Notes: generated from the letters alone by a model not told the origin. Shown: positions 28,996-37,781, numbered from the stretch's first letter. The stretch is 64,000 nt of DNA from an uncultured Aquimarina sp. (GCA_947498455.1 CANMKK010000005.1:62001-126000), one strand, 5' to 3'. Made by a program: numbers and translations.

Positions 28996-30831
28996 ATGAA
29001 AACTACAGATTTTACGCATCATCGAGGTCCTGTTACCTGCGCAATAGAAATCCCGGGATCTAACAAGATTATTACCTCTGCTTATGACGGAGCTACCGCA
29101 ATTTTTAATCCAGATACCAAAGATGTTCAGTTATTAGGGTATCACGAGCATTTAGTAAATCGCGTTTCTGTAAATAGCGAAGGAACACTGGCAGCTACCT
29201 CCTCCTCTGATTATAATGTATATATCTGGGATTTAGAAAAAGAGACCCTAAAAACTGTACTCAAAGGTCATGATGATGATGTAGAGGATTTCGTATTTAT
29301 AAGTGAGCATCTGGGAGCATCTGTTTCCAGAGATTGGAGAATTATTCTTTGGGATTTAACAAATGGCAGTATCCGACGTATCATTCTAGGACATGAAAAA
29401 GATGTGCTTTCTATCAATTATCACGATGGAAAATTATATACCGCCGGTGATGATATGACATTACGTGTATGGGACTTAAAAACAGGAAGTGAAATTGCCA
29501 AAATGGGTCCTTTCGAGACTGAAACAGATACATGTGCAGTGGATGCACTTACCCAACGTATTATTCTTGGTTGTGATGATGGAATCGTACGTATTTTTGA
29601 ATTAAATACCTGGAAACTAATTGCTGCAATAGAAGGACATTCTTCTGCCATTAAAAAAGTAGCCGTTTCTCCAGAAAATGGTGATATCCTATCTGCAGCA
29701 TATGATCAGCAGATTTTGATCTGGGATGCTCAGACATTTACACAAAAGAAAAAATTAGATTCACATACCTCTCTATGGGAACGTTCCTTTAACTGGTCCT
29801 CTGATGGAAAACGTGTTGTTGCCGGAACATTTGATGGTACAGTACTGATTTGGGATGTGAAGTCTGGCACCTGTATTCACGAAATAGGAAAACAAGAACA
29901 ACAACATGGAAATCAATGCTTTAATGAAGTTGCATCTATGGCTAATGGAGAAATTGTCGTAGTAAGTGATGATGGAAGAATTAGAACGGGTACTCTTACC
30001 AACACAGAATCGGATTGGACAAACACTATTGTCCCGGATTCTGGTCGCGTATTGATGAATGCAGTAACTTCTGATGCTCATACAGGTACTATTATCACTG
30101 GGTCTCATGACCAGCGAGTTCACTTTTTTAGCAAACAAAACGACGTCATTTCACAAAATTATAATATCCTTCTTGGTGAAGGGCCAATTAATTGTATACG
30201 GATTTCTAATCACCTACAATATCAAAACAATGCATTTGTTGCTTGCTACAGTGGTGCGATAGTACAATTAGGATCTGATGGGCAGATCATACAGAAAATC
30301 GCAGCTCACGAAAATGCAGTAAAAGCATTACGTTTACATCCTATACTTCCATTAGGAGTAAGTTGTAGCGCTGATGGAGGTGTGACCACCTGGAATTTTG
30401 ATGGCACCTTGTTCAAAGAATACAAAGGGCATACCGCTATTGTAGATGATGTGGATATTGATCCTACGGGAACTTATATTGCAAGCGCAGGGAGAGATTT
30501 TACGCTAAAGATTCACAATCTTGATGATGCTGTATTATTACACAGCATCCATCTGGGAAGAAAATCTCCGAAAGCATTATTATTCTTAACAGCACATATA
30601 GTTATTGTGACGAATTATTGGGGAGAACTGATACGAGTGGATTTGCGAAATGAATCCATTACTCGAGCCACTATTGCTACTAATGGCATCAGTGCTGTTG
30701 CGCAACATGGAGAACAACTAATCGCAACTTCATACGATGGTGCTGTATATCTAGTAAATCCTGATGATTTATCAGTGTCGAACACGTTGCGTTCCATGGT
30801 ACAAAAAGTAGAATTACCTGCATATGCTTAA
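28996..30831 (+). CDS. WD40-repeat protein, ToxC-like candidate
   Basis: A 611-aa protein made almost wholly of WD40 repeats of about 40 residues, such as VYIWDLEKETLK, IILWDLTNGSIR, LRVWDLKTGSEI and VLIWDVKSGTCI, each preceded by a GH-type turn. The count is consistent with two seven-bladed propellers; that number is my estimate. There is no signal peptide. It lies 12 bp after the 447-aa gene and overlaps the next gene by 8 bp. In toxoflavin clusters of Burkholderia and Pseudomonas a WD-repeat protein (ToxC) accompanies GTP cyclohydrolase II (ToxB) and a RibD-like protein (ToxE), so this may be its counterpart. Confidence 0.85.
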   Translation: MKTTDFTHHRGPVTCAIEIPGSNKIITSAYDGATAIFNPDTKDVQLLGYHEHLVNRVSVNSEGTLAATSSSDYNVYIWDLEKETLKTVLKGHDDDVEDFVFISEHLGASVSRDWRIILWDLTNGSIRRIILGHEKDVLSINYHDGKLYTAGDDMTLRVWDLKTGSEIAKMGPFETETDTCAVDALTQRIILGCDDGIVRIFELNTWKLIAAIEGHSSAIKKVAVSPENGDILSAAYDQQILIWDAQTFTQKKKLDSHTSLWERSFNWSSDGKRVVAGTFDGTVLIWDVKSGTCIHEIGKQEQQHGNQCFNEVASMANGEIVVVSDDGRIRTGTLTNTESDWTNTIVPDSGRVLMNAVTSDAHTGTIITGSHDQRVHFFSKQNDVISQNYNILLGEGPINCIRISNHLQYQNNAFVACYSGAIVQLGSDGQIIQKIAAHENAVKALRLHPILPLGVSCSADGGVTTWNFDGTLFKEYKGHTAIVDDVDIDPTGTYIASAGRDFTLKIHNLDDAVLLHSIHLGRKSPKALLFLTAHIVIVTNYWGELIRVDLRNESITRATIATNGISAVAQHGEQLIATSYDGAVYLVNPDDLSVSNTLRSMVQKVELPAYA

Positions 30832-31561
30832 AAACAAAAAGGAAGTTCGTTTTTTAATTTGTGCAGCACCACGAAGTGGGAGCAATATGCTCAGCAGCTT
30901 ATTAAATGATCATCCGGATATTTTATGTCACCACGAATTGTATAATCCCAATGGCATTTTTTATGCGCTACATCTTCGAAATACAGGATTTAGTTTTATG
31001 GATATGGATATCGCTACGCGTGACCAAAAACCTTTAGATTTCTTAGATGAAATATGGGAACATCCGTTGGGGTGTTCTCATATAGGTTTTAAAATGACAC
31101 ATTATCAGAATCAGCTCATTTTTGATACCCTATTAGCCGATCCTACTATCCTAAAAATTGTACTGAAACGTAAAAATAAGATTGCCATGCATGTTTCTAA
31201 ACTGATTGCAGAACAACGAAATGTGTGGGAAGATTATGGAGAACAACCACTCAAGAAACCGAATATTAAAGTCGAAGTGAAGATCTCTAATCTACAGAAG
31301 GACATCGCATATAACAATGCTTTTTATAAAGATATTGATCAAAGATTAAAAAATAATAACCAATCGGCTTTTTATACAGATTATGAATTACTCTCCTGTT
31401 CTGCAATGCACCAACAGTTACTATCTTTTCTAGGCTGTAGCATTGTTCCGATTCGGGCAAAAAGCAGGAAACAAAACCCTGAACCATTAAAGGATTTGAT
31501 TTCGAATTATAACGACCTTAAACAACAGGTATTGAGATCTGAATTACTAGAGCACGTATAA
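30824..31561 (+). CDS. Sulfotransferase-family protein (Stf0/NodH-like)
   Basis: A 245-aa protein with the PAPS-binding P-loop-like signature near the N-terminus (ICAAPRSGSNMLSSLL, residues 12-27) followed by HPDILCHHELYNP, as in LPS/trehalose-type sulfotransferases. A second block, ILKIVLKRKNKIAMHVS (about residues 106-122), corresponds to the 3'-phosphate-binding region. It overlaps the WD40 gene by 8 bp and closes the operon. It could sulfate the product of the pathway; the acceptor is unknown. Confidence 0.82.
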   Translation: MLKNKKEVRFLICAAPRSGSNMLSSLLNDHPDILCHHELYNPNGIFYALHLRNTGFSFMDMDIATRDQKPLDFLDEIWEHPLGCSHIGFKMTHYQNQLIFDTLLADPTILKIVLKRKNKIAMHVSKLIAEQRNVWEDYGEQPLKKPNIKVEVKISNLQKDIAYNNAFYKDIDQRLKNNNQSAFYTDYELLSCSAMHQQLLSFLGCSIVPIRAKSRKQNPEPLKDLISNYNDLKQQVLRSELLEHV

Positions 31562-31678
31562 CCTATATAATCTTACAACTTCTTAATAAAACTTGTTTAT
31601 TTTCATACACTTTAGTTATTTACTACACCTATCTAGGTAACATATCCCCTACTTATTACACTAACTAATAAAAACAAT

Positions 31679-31686
31679 TAGATTTG
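31679..31686 (+). promoter_or_regulatory. Possible -7 box (TAGATTTG) of the GNAT gene
   Basis: It fits TAnnTTTG 63 bp upstream of the acetyltransferase ATG. No clear -33 element. If real, it shows the gene carries its own promoter rather than belonging to the upstream operon. Confidence 0.3.
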
Positions 31687-31748
31687 TAATAAATACAAGG
31701 AATGTAATAGCAATTGCTATTATATTCTTGTTGTGAGCAAGCAAAAAA

Positions 31749-32225
31749 ATGAAAATAGAGAAAGCTATAAAGAATGACTCAAATGATTTAACGGAATTAA
31801 CTATCCGGTCAAAATCTCATTGGAATTATAGCAAAGAACAAATTGAGGAATGGCGAGACGACTTAACTGTTTCAGAAATTTATATACTTGAAAAGGAAGT
31901 CTACAAATTGATTAATAGAGATGATTTAATTGGGTATTACTCATATTTTAGAATAAATGATTTAGACGTAAAATTGGAGAATTTATTTATTGAACCTGAA
32001 TTTATTAGAAAAGGATTCGGCAAAATGATAATGAATGATTTTCTGCAACGGATTCGAAATGCAAAATTCGAAAGAATTATTTTAGATGCTGATCCTAATG
32101 TTGAAAAATTCTATGAAAAGATTGGATTTAAGGTAATTGGAAAATTAGAAACTTCAATTAAAAATAGATTTTTGCCTATAATGGAAATGAAAATAAAGCC
32201 AGCTCACAATGTATATAAAAAATAG
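31749..32225 (+). CDS. GNAT-family N-acetyltransferase
   Basis: A 158-aa protein with the acetyl-CoA-binding motif A (LENLFIEPEFIRKGFGKMIM, RKGFG near residue 94) and motif B (DADPNVEKFYEKIGFKVIG). Length is typical of a minimal GNAT. The acceptor substrate is not predictable. It is the first gene of the accessory island, with 187 bp upstream and 201 bp downstream that hold no other gene. Confidence 0.9.
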   Translation: MKIEKAIKNDSNDLTELTIRSKSHWNYSKEQIEEWRDDLTVSEIYILEKEVYKLINRDDLIGYYSYFRINDLDVKLENLFIEPEFIRKGFGKMIMNDFLQRIRNAKFERIILDADPNVEKFYEKIGFKVIGKLETSIKNRFLPIMEMKIKPAHNVYKK

Positions 32226-32226
32226 C

Positions 32227-32407
32227 GCAAGTAGTTGCTAAAACTAAGGTTTAGGAATTTTTGGAAAGTCGCCAAATTTTTAAATTTGACGACTTTCAAA
32301 TAAAAAATAAATAGTAAAATTTAAAAAATTGGCTTTTGTTTCATCCGAAAAGTTATCACTTATTTTGAGCGCTACTTTTCATATACGGAGTGGAGCCGTT
32401 ACCACAC
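32227..32407. repeat. attC-like intergenic site 1 (GNAT / DUF2911 junction)
   Basis: This spacer contains a long hairpin at 32264-32297 (gaaagtcgccaaattt against aaatttgacgactttc, one mismatch) and ends in GTTACCACAC (32398-32407) 19 bp before the next ATG. The order of short blocks (a CGCCAAAnnTTnAAATTT stem, then TTGGCT, GAAAAnTTA, CTACTT, CATAT and a final nTTA) is shared with the longer sites at 38338-38614 and 39741-40019. I read it as an integron attC-like or analogous recombination site. No integrase gene is in the window. Confidence 0.45.
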
Positions 32408-32426
32408 ATAAAAAACATCACTAAAA

Positions 32427-33281
32427 ATGAAAAAACTATTTCTTATAATTTTAGTTTCGACAATATCTCTAAGTATATTTTCTCAAGTAAAACGCCCAAA
32501 CAAAAGTTTCCTTCAAAAGATTGAACAACGTGTAGGACTAACAGATGTCAACTTAGAATATTTTCGCCCCTCTATTAAAGGTAGGATTATATTTGGCGGA
32601 CTTGAAAAATATGGAAAGATATGGAGAACTGGAGCTAATAGAAACACGCTTATAACCTTTAGTAAAGAAGTAGAAATTGATGGAAAAAAATTAGCTGCTG
32701 GATCATACTCAATATATACAATTCCAAATAAAAAATCTTGGGTCATATATTTTTATACGGATACAGAAAACTGGGGGGTTCCTAAAAATTGGGATTCTGA
32801 GAAAATTGCTCTTCAAACCACAGTACCTACAATCGAATTAAATAGGGATGTTGAAACATTAACAATTAACATAGACAACATAAAAGAATCTTCAGCAAAT
32901 CTCGTAATAATGTGGGAAAGAACTTATGTGACAATTCCTATTGAATTTAATTTCTTAGATGTGTTAGAAAAAACTACAAAAGCTGAGTTAAATAGAAATG
33001 CGGATGATTTTCATATTGCAGCTGTAAATTATTATGAAAGGGACTATAATTTAGTGCAAGCAAAAATATGGATGGAACATGCTATTTATTTAAGAGAGAA
33101 ACCTGATTTCTGGGATTATAGAGAATACTCAGTAATTCTTTCAAAATTGAAAGAGTATGACGAAGCAATAAAAGCGGCAAAATATTGCATCGAACTATCT
33201 AACCAAGAGAAAAGTGCTCAAAGGGATGTCGCAATAAAACTTAGTAAGGAATCAATTAAAGAATGGGAAAACGAAAAATAA
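32427..33281 (+). CDS. DUF2911-domain secreted protein with TPR-like C-terminus
   Basis: A 284-aa protein with a signal peptide (MKKLFLIILVSTISLSIFSQ). Residues about 30-175 are the DUF2911 domain (FGGLEKYGKIWRTGANRNT, GKKLAAGSYSIYTIP), common in Bacteroidota and of unknown function. The C-terminal 80 residues look like helical TPR repeats (ARIWMEHAI-type pairs, then YDEAIKAAKYCIEL). The gene is bounded by TTACCACAC on its left and the exact complement GTGTGGTAA 2 bp after its stop, the arrangement expected for a mobile gene cassette. Confidence 0.88.
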   Translation: MKKLFLIILVSTISLSIFSQVKRPNKSFLQKIEQRVGLTDVNLEYFRPSIKGRIIFGGLEKYGKIWRTGANRNTLITFSKEVEIDGKKLAAGSYSIYTIPNKKSWVIYFYTDTENWGVPKNWDSEKIALQTTVPTIELNRDVETLTINIDNIKESSANLVIMWERTYVTIPIEFNFLDVLEKTTKAELNRNADDFHIAAVNYYERDYNLVQAKIWMEHAIYLREKPDFWDYREYSVILSKLKEYDEAIKAAKYCIELSNQEKSAQRDVAIKLSKESIKEWENEK

Positions 33282-33282
33282 C

Positions 33283-33295
33283 GTGTGGTAATAAC
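33283..33295 (+). other. Cassette-boundary motif complementary to the upstream boundary
   Basis: GTGTGGTAATAAC directly follows the DUF2911 stop. Its first nine bases are the exact reverse complement of TTACCACAC at 32399-32407 on the other side of the gene. In integron cassettes the start of attC is complementary to the cassette's own first bases in this way. Confidence 0.45.
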
Positions 33296-33755
33296 TAAGT
33301 ATTCGTATGGTGCGTAGCGCCCATATATGAACACGCTGTTGATTATCCTATGCTGCTATGCTGTATGGTTTTGCTTACTATGGGTTTTTCGTTGATTAGG
33401 TTTTGGGAAGTATTGCCCTTTTCAGGAGCTTTTTTGTGCAAAGTGATGTTTTTGCGTTTAGGTTTGAAGCGTGTTTTCTTTTTTTACCATTAGACTTACT
33501 GTTTATATTTCATTCGGCACTTATTTTAGTAAGTATTGTTCATTTTTGAGCATAGGTATCCTTTTACATCATTGCGTTACTTTTTTCGGGGCTTCTATTT
33601 TTTTGACTTTGTAGTCTCTCTAACCGATGCTTCGCAGGTACACGGTTATCAAACTGATATACCGTTTTCAACACTCCCTTTTTACAGGTAGGGCATATCA
33701 GATGTTGTAGTGTTACTTCCTTTGTTTTTAATTTGGGAGTTCCCAGTTGCTGTAA
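33289..33755 (+). repeat. 467-bp direct repeat, copy 1
   Basis: The stretch from taataactaagtatt to ttgggagttcccagttgctgtaa recurs at 34904-35370 with the same length and only scattered substitutions. The repeat carries the C-terminal end of an IS91-type transposase on the minus strand. The bases just left of each copy differ and belong to the preceding gene's end. Confidence 0.9.
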
Positions 33756-33935
33756 TACACTCTGCAGGTGTAACGGTTTTGAGGTACTGCTCAACAGCCC
33801 AAAATGGAGGATTCGTACAAACCTTTTGGGTAGGATGTGCATGGAAAACCTGCGTATAAACTCTTTGGCTTTTAGGGTTAAGAGTGCTGGTTTTCCATCT
33901 TTTTTGTAATTTTTAACTTTGAAGGAAACCCCTCC
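33564..33935 (-). pseudogene. IS91-family transposase fragment (C-terminal), copy 1
   Basis: The open frame from the internal ATG at 33842 gives HILPKRFVRILHFGLLSS, a zinc-ribbon CPTCKKG and a short basic tail. The frame continues upstream without a start to about 33935 (GGVSFKVKNYKKDGKP, then LKAKEFIRRF). This order is typical of the C-terminal part of IS91/ISCR-type HUH transposases. The catalytic N-terminal two thirds are absent, so this is a remnant. It abuts a second small repeat at 33952. Confidence 0.72.
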
Positions 33936-33951
33936 AAAGCAGTGTTTATTT

Positions 33952-34083
33952 TTAGATCAAAAAAGAAAAATGAGACTTGTGAAAAGGATTAAAAAACAAA
34001 TTAATAAATTTGATATCAAACCTGAAGATCTTGATTTTTCAACATCTTGATTTTCAATAACTAAATTTGACGTTAGTCGAGAT
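33952..34083 (+). repeat. 132-bp direct repeat preceding the 34084 gene
   Basis: It is nearly identical to 35451-35582. It holds the end of a small frame (LDQKRKMRLVKRIKKQ ... EDLDFSTS, stop at 34048-34050) and the boundary sequence taactaaatttgacgttagtcgagat immediately before the next ATG. In this copy the small frame lacks its normal N-terminus because the transposase remnant is joined to it. Confidence 0.85.
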
Positions 34084-34893
34084 ATGAAAAAAAACATTCT
34101 GCTAATATTGATAATTCTGATTTTTACTGCAAAATCAATTGCTCAAGATTGTGAATACACAGCATATTATCCTTTAGTGGAACTTGCATCCAAAAACTAT
34201 TCTGACAAAAACTATGAAGATGCGGAAAAGAATTTAAAGCTTGCTTTCACAAAAACTGAACATCCATTAGGTTCCGATTTGCATTTAGCTTTTTCAGTTG
34301 CCCAAAAAAGAAAGGATACAAAATGGGCTGAACAAATTGCAATCCGATTAGCAAAAGGTGGAGTTCCTTTAAGATACTTTAGATATTATAAAAAATCTGA
34401 TTGGTATGACAATTTTGTAAAGGATTTTGAAAACTACTCAAATTTTTACAAAGAAAATTTCTACCCTGAATTAAGAGATAAATTTAATTCATTAATAGAA
34501 AGAGATGCTGTTTTTACCAAAAAAACAATGGACTGGTATTATGGAACAATTGAAATTGCAGCAGAAAATGCTTATAATGAAGCAAATGCAATTTATTCAG
34601 AACTAAAACAGCTGACTGAAAAATATGGTTTCCCAAGTGAGCATAATATGGGATATAATTACGTAAGAAGATTTAATAGGATTGAAGATTATCATACTCT
34701 CGTGCTGATGATACATATATACAAGTATGGAGAACGAATTTATGAAAACGAAATCCCGAATTATATTTGCAATGGTATTTTACACCCAAACTCGAAGCAA
34801 ACTTTAAAGCAAAGTATGGGTTTTGGAAACAGTAAGGGAATCGAGCACGAAATGAAAGTTAGACAAGAAATGTATAAAAAGAAAAAAGGATAA
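34084..34893 (+). CDS. Unknown secreted protein, TPR-like
   Basis: A 269-aa protein with a signal peptide (MKKNILLILIILIFTAKSIAQ) and alpha-helical repeats (NYSDKNYEDAEKNLKLAF) suggesting a TPR-like fold. Aromatic-rich middle (FRYYKKSDWYDNFVKDF). I do not recognise a family. The ATG follows a repeated boundary sequence, and the stop is followed within 5 bp by another (cgttgcctaataac), so the gene occupies a single-gene slot in the island. Confidence 0.8.
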   Translation: MKKNILLILIILIFTAKSIAQDCEYTAYYPLVELASKNYSDKNYEDAEKNLKLAFTKTEHPLGSDLHLAFSVAQKRKDTKWAEQIAIRLAKGGVPLRYFRYYKKSDWYDNFVKDFENYSNFYKENFYPELRDKFNSLIERDAVFTKKTMDWYYGTIEIAAENAYNEANAIYSELKQLTEKYGFPSEHNMGYNYVRRFNRIEDYHTLVLMIHIYKYGERIYENEIPNYICNGILHPNSKQTLKQSMGFGNSKGIEHEMKVRQEMYKKKKG

Positions 34894-34903
34894 ATACGTT
34901 GCC

Positions 34904-35370
34904 TAATAACTAAGTATTTGTATGATGCGTAGCGCCCATATATGAACACGCTGTTGATTATCCTATGCTGCTATGCTGTATGGTTTTGCTTACTATGGGT
35001 TTTTCGTTGATTAGGTTTTGGGAAGTATTGCCCTTTTCAGGAGCTTTTTTGTGCAAAGTGATGTTTTTGCGTTTAGGTTTGAAGCGTGTTTTCTTTTTTT
35101 ACCATTAGACTTACTGTTTATATTTCATTCGGCACTTATTTTAGTAAGTATTGTTCATTTTTGAGCATAGGTATCCTTTTACATCATTGCGTTACTTTTT
35201 TCGGGGCTTCTATTTTTTTGACTTTGTAGTCTCTCTAACCGATGCTTCGCAGGTACACGGTTATCAAACTGATACACCATTTTCAACATTCCCTTTTTAC
35301 AGGTAGGACATACCAGATGTTGTAGTATTACTTCCTTTGTTTTTAATTTGGGAGTTCCTAGTTGCTGCAA
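34904..35370 (+). repeat. 467-bp direct repeat, copy 2
   Basis: This is the second copy of 33289-33755, starting 11 bp after the stop of the 34084 gene. After ttgctgcaa the two copies diverge completely, which marks the end of the duplicated block. Confidence 0.9.
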
Positions 35371-35376
35371 CAGCAA
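35179..35376 (-). pseudogene. IS91-family transposase fragment (C-terminal), copy 2
   Basis: A frame of 65 codons encoding QQLGTPKLKTKEVILQ, the zinc ribbon CPTCKKG and the same basic tail as copy 1. It is shorter than copy 1 because the repeat ends at 35370. It cannot encode a functional transposase. Confidence 0.7.
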
Positions 35377-35402
35377 GAAAATTAGCTGTAATAATTTGAA
35401 AT

Positions 35403-35549
35403 ATGGTGACCAAAGGTATTACATATCAAAATCCTCAAGAGTATCTTTACCTTGACCAAAAAAGAAAATTAGGACTGGTAAAAAGAATTAGAAAACAAAT
35501 TAATAAATTTGATATCAAACCTGAAGATCTTGATTTTTCAACATCTTGA
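35403..35549 (+). CDS. Small 48-aa basic protein
   Basis: ATG at 35403, stop TGA at 35547-35549. The sequence begins MVTKGITYQNPQEYLYL and is basic in the middle (DQKRKLGLVKRIRKQ), ending in EDLDFSTS. The last 32 codons are duplicated at 33955-34050, where the frame is fused to a transposase remnant. The substitutions between copies mostly keep residue character, which hints at past selection. I do not recognise the family; it may be the tail of a larger lost gene. Confidence 0.45.
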   Translation: MVTKGITYQNPQEYLYLDQKRKLGLVKRIRKQINKFDIKPEDLDFSTS

Positions 35550-35582
35550 TTTTCAATAACTAAATTTGGCGTTAGTCGAGAT
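35451..35582 (+). repeat. 132-bp direct repeat preceding the 35595 gene
   Basis: This is the second copy of 33952-34083. It ends taactaaatttggcgttagtcgagat, 12 bp before the next ATG. Both copies therefore stand at the 5' edge of an unrelated gene. Confidence 0.85.
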
Positions 35583-35594
35583 TTGAGAAACTGA

Positions 35595-36209
35595 ATGAGA
35601 AAGAAGAAAAAATTGATTTTTATTTCAATTCTGTTAATCGGAATTGGGTTTATACTTTGGAATTTCGGATTCTTTAACCACTATAATTATTTAACTGCAA
35701 AGTCTGATATTGAAAATAATAATCCTCAAATTATTTTTATTGGAGAGTTGAGGTTAACATCTTCAGACATAAATACTGTAAGCAAAAAATATGGGTTTAA
35801 AATTGTTAATTACGGCTGCTTAATTAGCTATTCAGAACAAAACGGAATTGAAATATACAATTCCCAAATGGACAATTATTTGGATACACTAAATGAAATT
35901 GGCTGGAAATCTAAATATAAAAAAGAAATTGACTCTTTGATGAAACTCACTAACATTCCTAAAACAGCATTTTGGATTGAAAAAAATGAAAACGGAAACT
36001 GGTACAATATCGATTGGATGCATAATCACAAAAACAATGCGAGAATTTCTATTTTTGACAAATACGGAAACATTGTAACAAAAGGACATTTTATGATAAT
36101 CTGTCCAAGTGATGAGATTGAATTTATGGGCGAATTAGAAACGAAAATTGACTTTTATGATGGTGAAAACATTCAATTAAAGAGTAATTGCTATCTAATG
36201 AAAAGATAG
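35595..36209 (+). CDS. Unknown membrane-anchored protein
   Basis: A 204-aa protein with a basic N-terminus (MRKKKKLIFISILLIGIGFI) forming one membrane anchor, then a soluble domain with FYDGENIQLKSNCYL at the end. No family recognised. It is a single-gene slot in the island, and its ATG lies just after the repeated boundary sequence. Confidence 0.72.
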   Translation: MRKKKKLIFISILLIGIGFILWNFGFFNHYNYLTAKSDIENNNPQIIFIGELRLTSSDINTVSKKYGFKIVNYGCLISYSEQNGIEIYNSQMDNYLDTLNEIGWKSKYKKEIDSLMKLTNIPKTAFWIEKNENGNWYNIDWMHNHKNNARISIFDKYGNIVTKGHFMIICPSDEIEFMGELETKIDFYDGENIQLKSNCYLMKR

Positions 36210-36483
36210 GCTGGGTAGAACAAATGAATATATACTTTGAACTCTTTAAATTTTGGAAAAGAAACAGCAAAAGACAAGTATGAAGAATTTTTGCGAGATT
36301 TTGACGAATTAATGAATGATAAATTATCTATTCTAAAAACTAAACGATTAGCTAAGAGCACCTTACATTTTTCCGATTAGGCTTTTGAAAAATACAATAA
36401 CACACACATGGTCTTGCAGGCCTTGGTAGTTTTAGAGAATCTCTTTATCCAAATTTGACACTGACTTAACTGGTACTACTTAT
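36210..36483. other. Short interval with a gene remnant
   Basis: An open frame from about 36237 (possible TTG start) to the TAG at 36378-36380 reads NSLNFGKETAKDKYEEFLRD and ends TLHFSD. It lacks an ATG and looks like the tail of a decayed gene. Nothing else is recognisable here. Confidence 0.35.
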
Positions 36484-36648
36484 ACCAATGCAATTTAACC
36501 ATAATACTTCTCGTTAAAACTTGTTCATTTTTCGTTTTATTTTCTTAATCATATTTCCCATAGCTAAGTATATGAAAAATAATCATAGCGGCATAAATCA
36601 AAAAAGCAACTTCGTTTTATCTCAGATGTTTTATAATCAAATTGATAT
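36484..36648 (+). repeat. Dispersed ~160-bp repeat family 2, copy 1
   Basis: The stretch from ccaatgcaatttaacc through ttcgttttattttcttaatc and aaataatcatagcggcat to caacttcgttttatctcag matches the reverse complement of 55903-56061 over nearly its whole length. It has no ORF. Confidence 0.8.
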
Positions 36649-36687
36649 TACTTATGATATTTGAATCCTTGACAAACAATAAGAAAA

Positions 36688-37026
36688 TTACTTAGTATTT
36701 CTTTCATTGACAAAAGCTCCCCAGTCAGCAATAAGCTGAATTAAAGGAATCAATGTTTTACCAAAATCAGTCAAAGAATATTCCACTTTAAGCGGGGGTT
36801 TTGAATAAAAAACCTTTCTTTTGATTATTCCATCTTCGACTAATGCTTTCAATTGCAAACTTAGCGTACGATCGGTAACAACGGTTGACATTTTCTTTCT
36901 TAGCTGATTGTATCGTAATGTTTCATTCATCAAATTATACAAGATGGCTGTTTTCCACTTTCCCCCAATAATCCCCATCGTTAAACTTGAACAACAAGGG
37001 TATTCTCTCCCATTAAAATTGTACAT
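36688..37026 (-). CDS. HxlR-family winged-helix transcriptional regulator
   Basis: A 112-aa protein with the family layout: N-terminal cysteines (YPCCSS, a possible redox or metal sensor), MGIIGGKWKTAILYNLM, a recognition region (VVTDRTLSLQLKALVEDGII) and a wing (EYSLTDFGKTL). It is divergent from the 37194 gene, whose promoter it may control; the spacer is 167 bp. It is the only minus-strand intact gene in the island. Confidence 0.92.
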   Translation of the reverse strand: MYNFNGREYPCCSSLTMGIIGGKWKTAILYNLMNETLRYNQLRKKMSTVVTDRTLSLQLKALVEDGIIKRKVFYSKPPLKVEYSLTDFGKTLIPLIQLIADWGAFVNERNTK

Positions 37027-37193
37027 ATTTCCAATATTTAATTAAACTATCCTTTTTGACCGTTATTGCAAAAATAAACTACTTTAATTATTTTAGCAAC
37101 TATAATTTTTATAGTATCATTTTTTCATAATGAAATATGATTTAAAATCACATAAGAGAGATTAAAAAAATTCAACCTTAAGAAAAATAAAAT

Positions 37194-37664
37194 ATGGAAC
37201 AATTTAAAAAAAGAGCAACTAGTTATTCAGGGTTATACGAGTTTAATGATTGGAAATTCAAGATATATCACATAAAGTATGATGAAACAAGAGTTATTCC
37301 AGATGTTGAAACAATTATCAAATCTAAATTACCCAACTTGATTAAAGAAAAAACCAAGATAAATGCATATCCGAATTATAAGATAGGAACTGTTATCATT
37401 CATGAAGCAAAAGATTGCGTGTTCACATTAGTAAATTGGTGGGTTTATGAAAACGTAGTCCAACATCATGTTTATTATTCAGAATTAGATTCTCCAAACG
37501 AAATAGTAGACTACTCTGATAAAGGAATACAATTTTGTGTTTGGGATTTAGGTATACTTTGGTACGAAAGAAATTTATGGGTAGAGACCATTTTAAAGAA
37601 TTCAAAAAAACCAAATTGGGATTCTTATCTTAAGAATTATTATCAACCGAATTACATAGAATAA
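37194..37664 (+). CDS. Unknown 156-aa cytosolic protein
   Basis: A soluble protein rich in Trp and Tyr (LVNWWVYENVVQHHVYY, FCVWDLGILWYERNLWV), without signal peptide. It looks like a conserved small Bacteroidota protein but I cannot name a family. Divergent HxlR regulator upstream; 117 bp to the next gene. Confidence 0.7.
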   Translation: MEQFKKRATSYSGLYEFNDWKFKIYHIKYDETRVIPDVETIIKSKLPNLIKEKTKINAYPNYKIGTVIIHEAKDCVFTLVNWWVYENVVQHHVYYSELDSPNEIVDYSDKGIQFCVWDLGILWYERNLWVETILKNSKKPNWDSYLKNYYQPNYIE

Positions 37665-37781
37665 TGAAATACAATAATTATTAGAAATGACATTAGTTAG
37701 TTCTAGTTCGATAGATATTTATATCTAAATGCCAAAAAGTTCCATTTCCTAAACATTAAGGGTAATTAGAGTAATAAAAAA

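Noticed and set aside
33919..34050. Possible TTG-started small protein in repeat copy 1
   Set aside because: Its N-terminal codons come from the antisense of a transposase remnant; only the second copy at 35403 has its own ATG and N-terminus.
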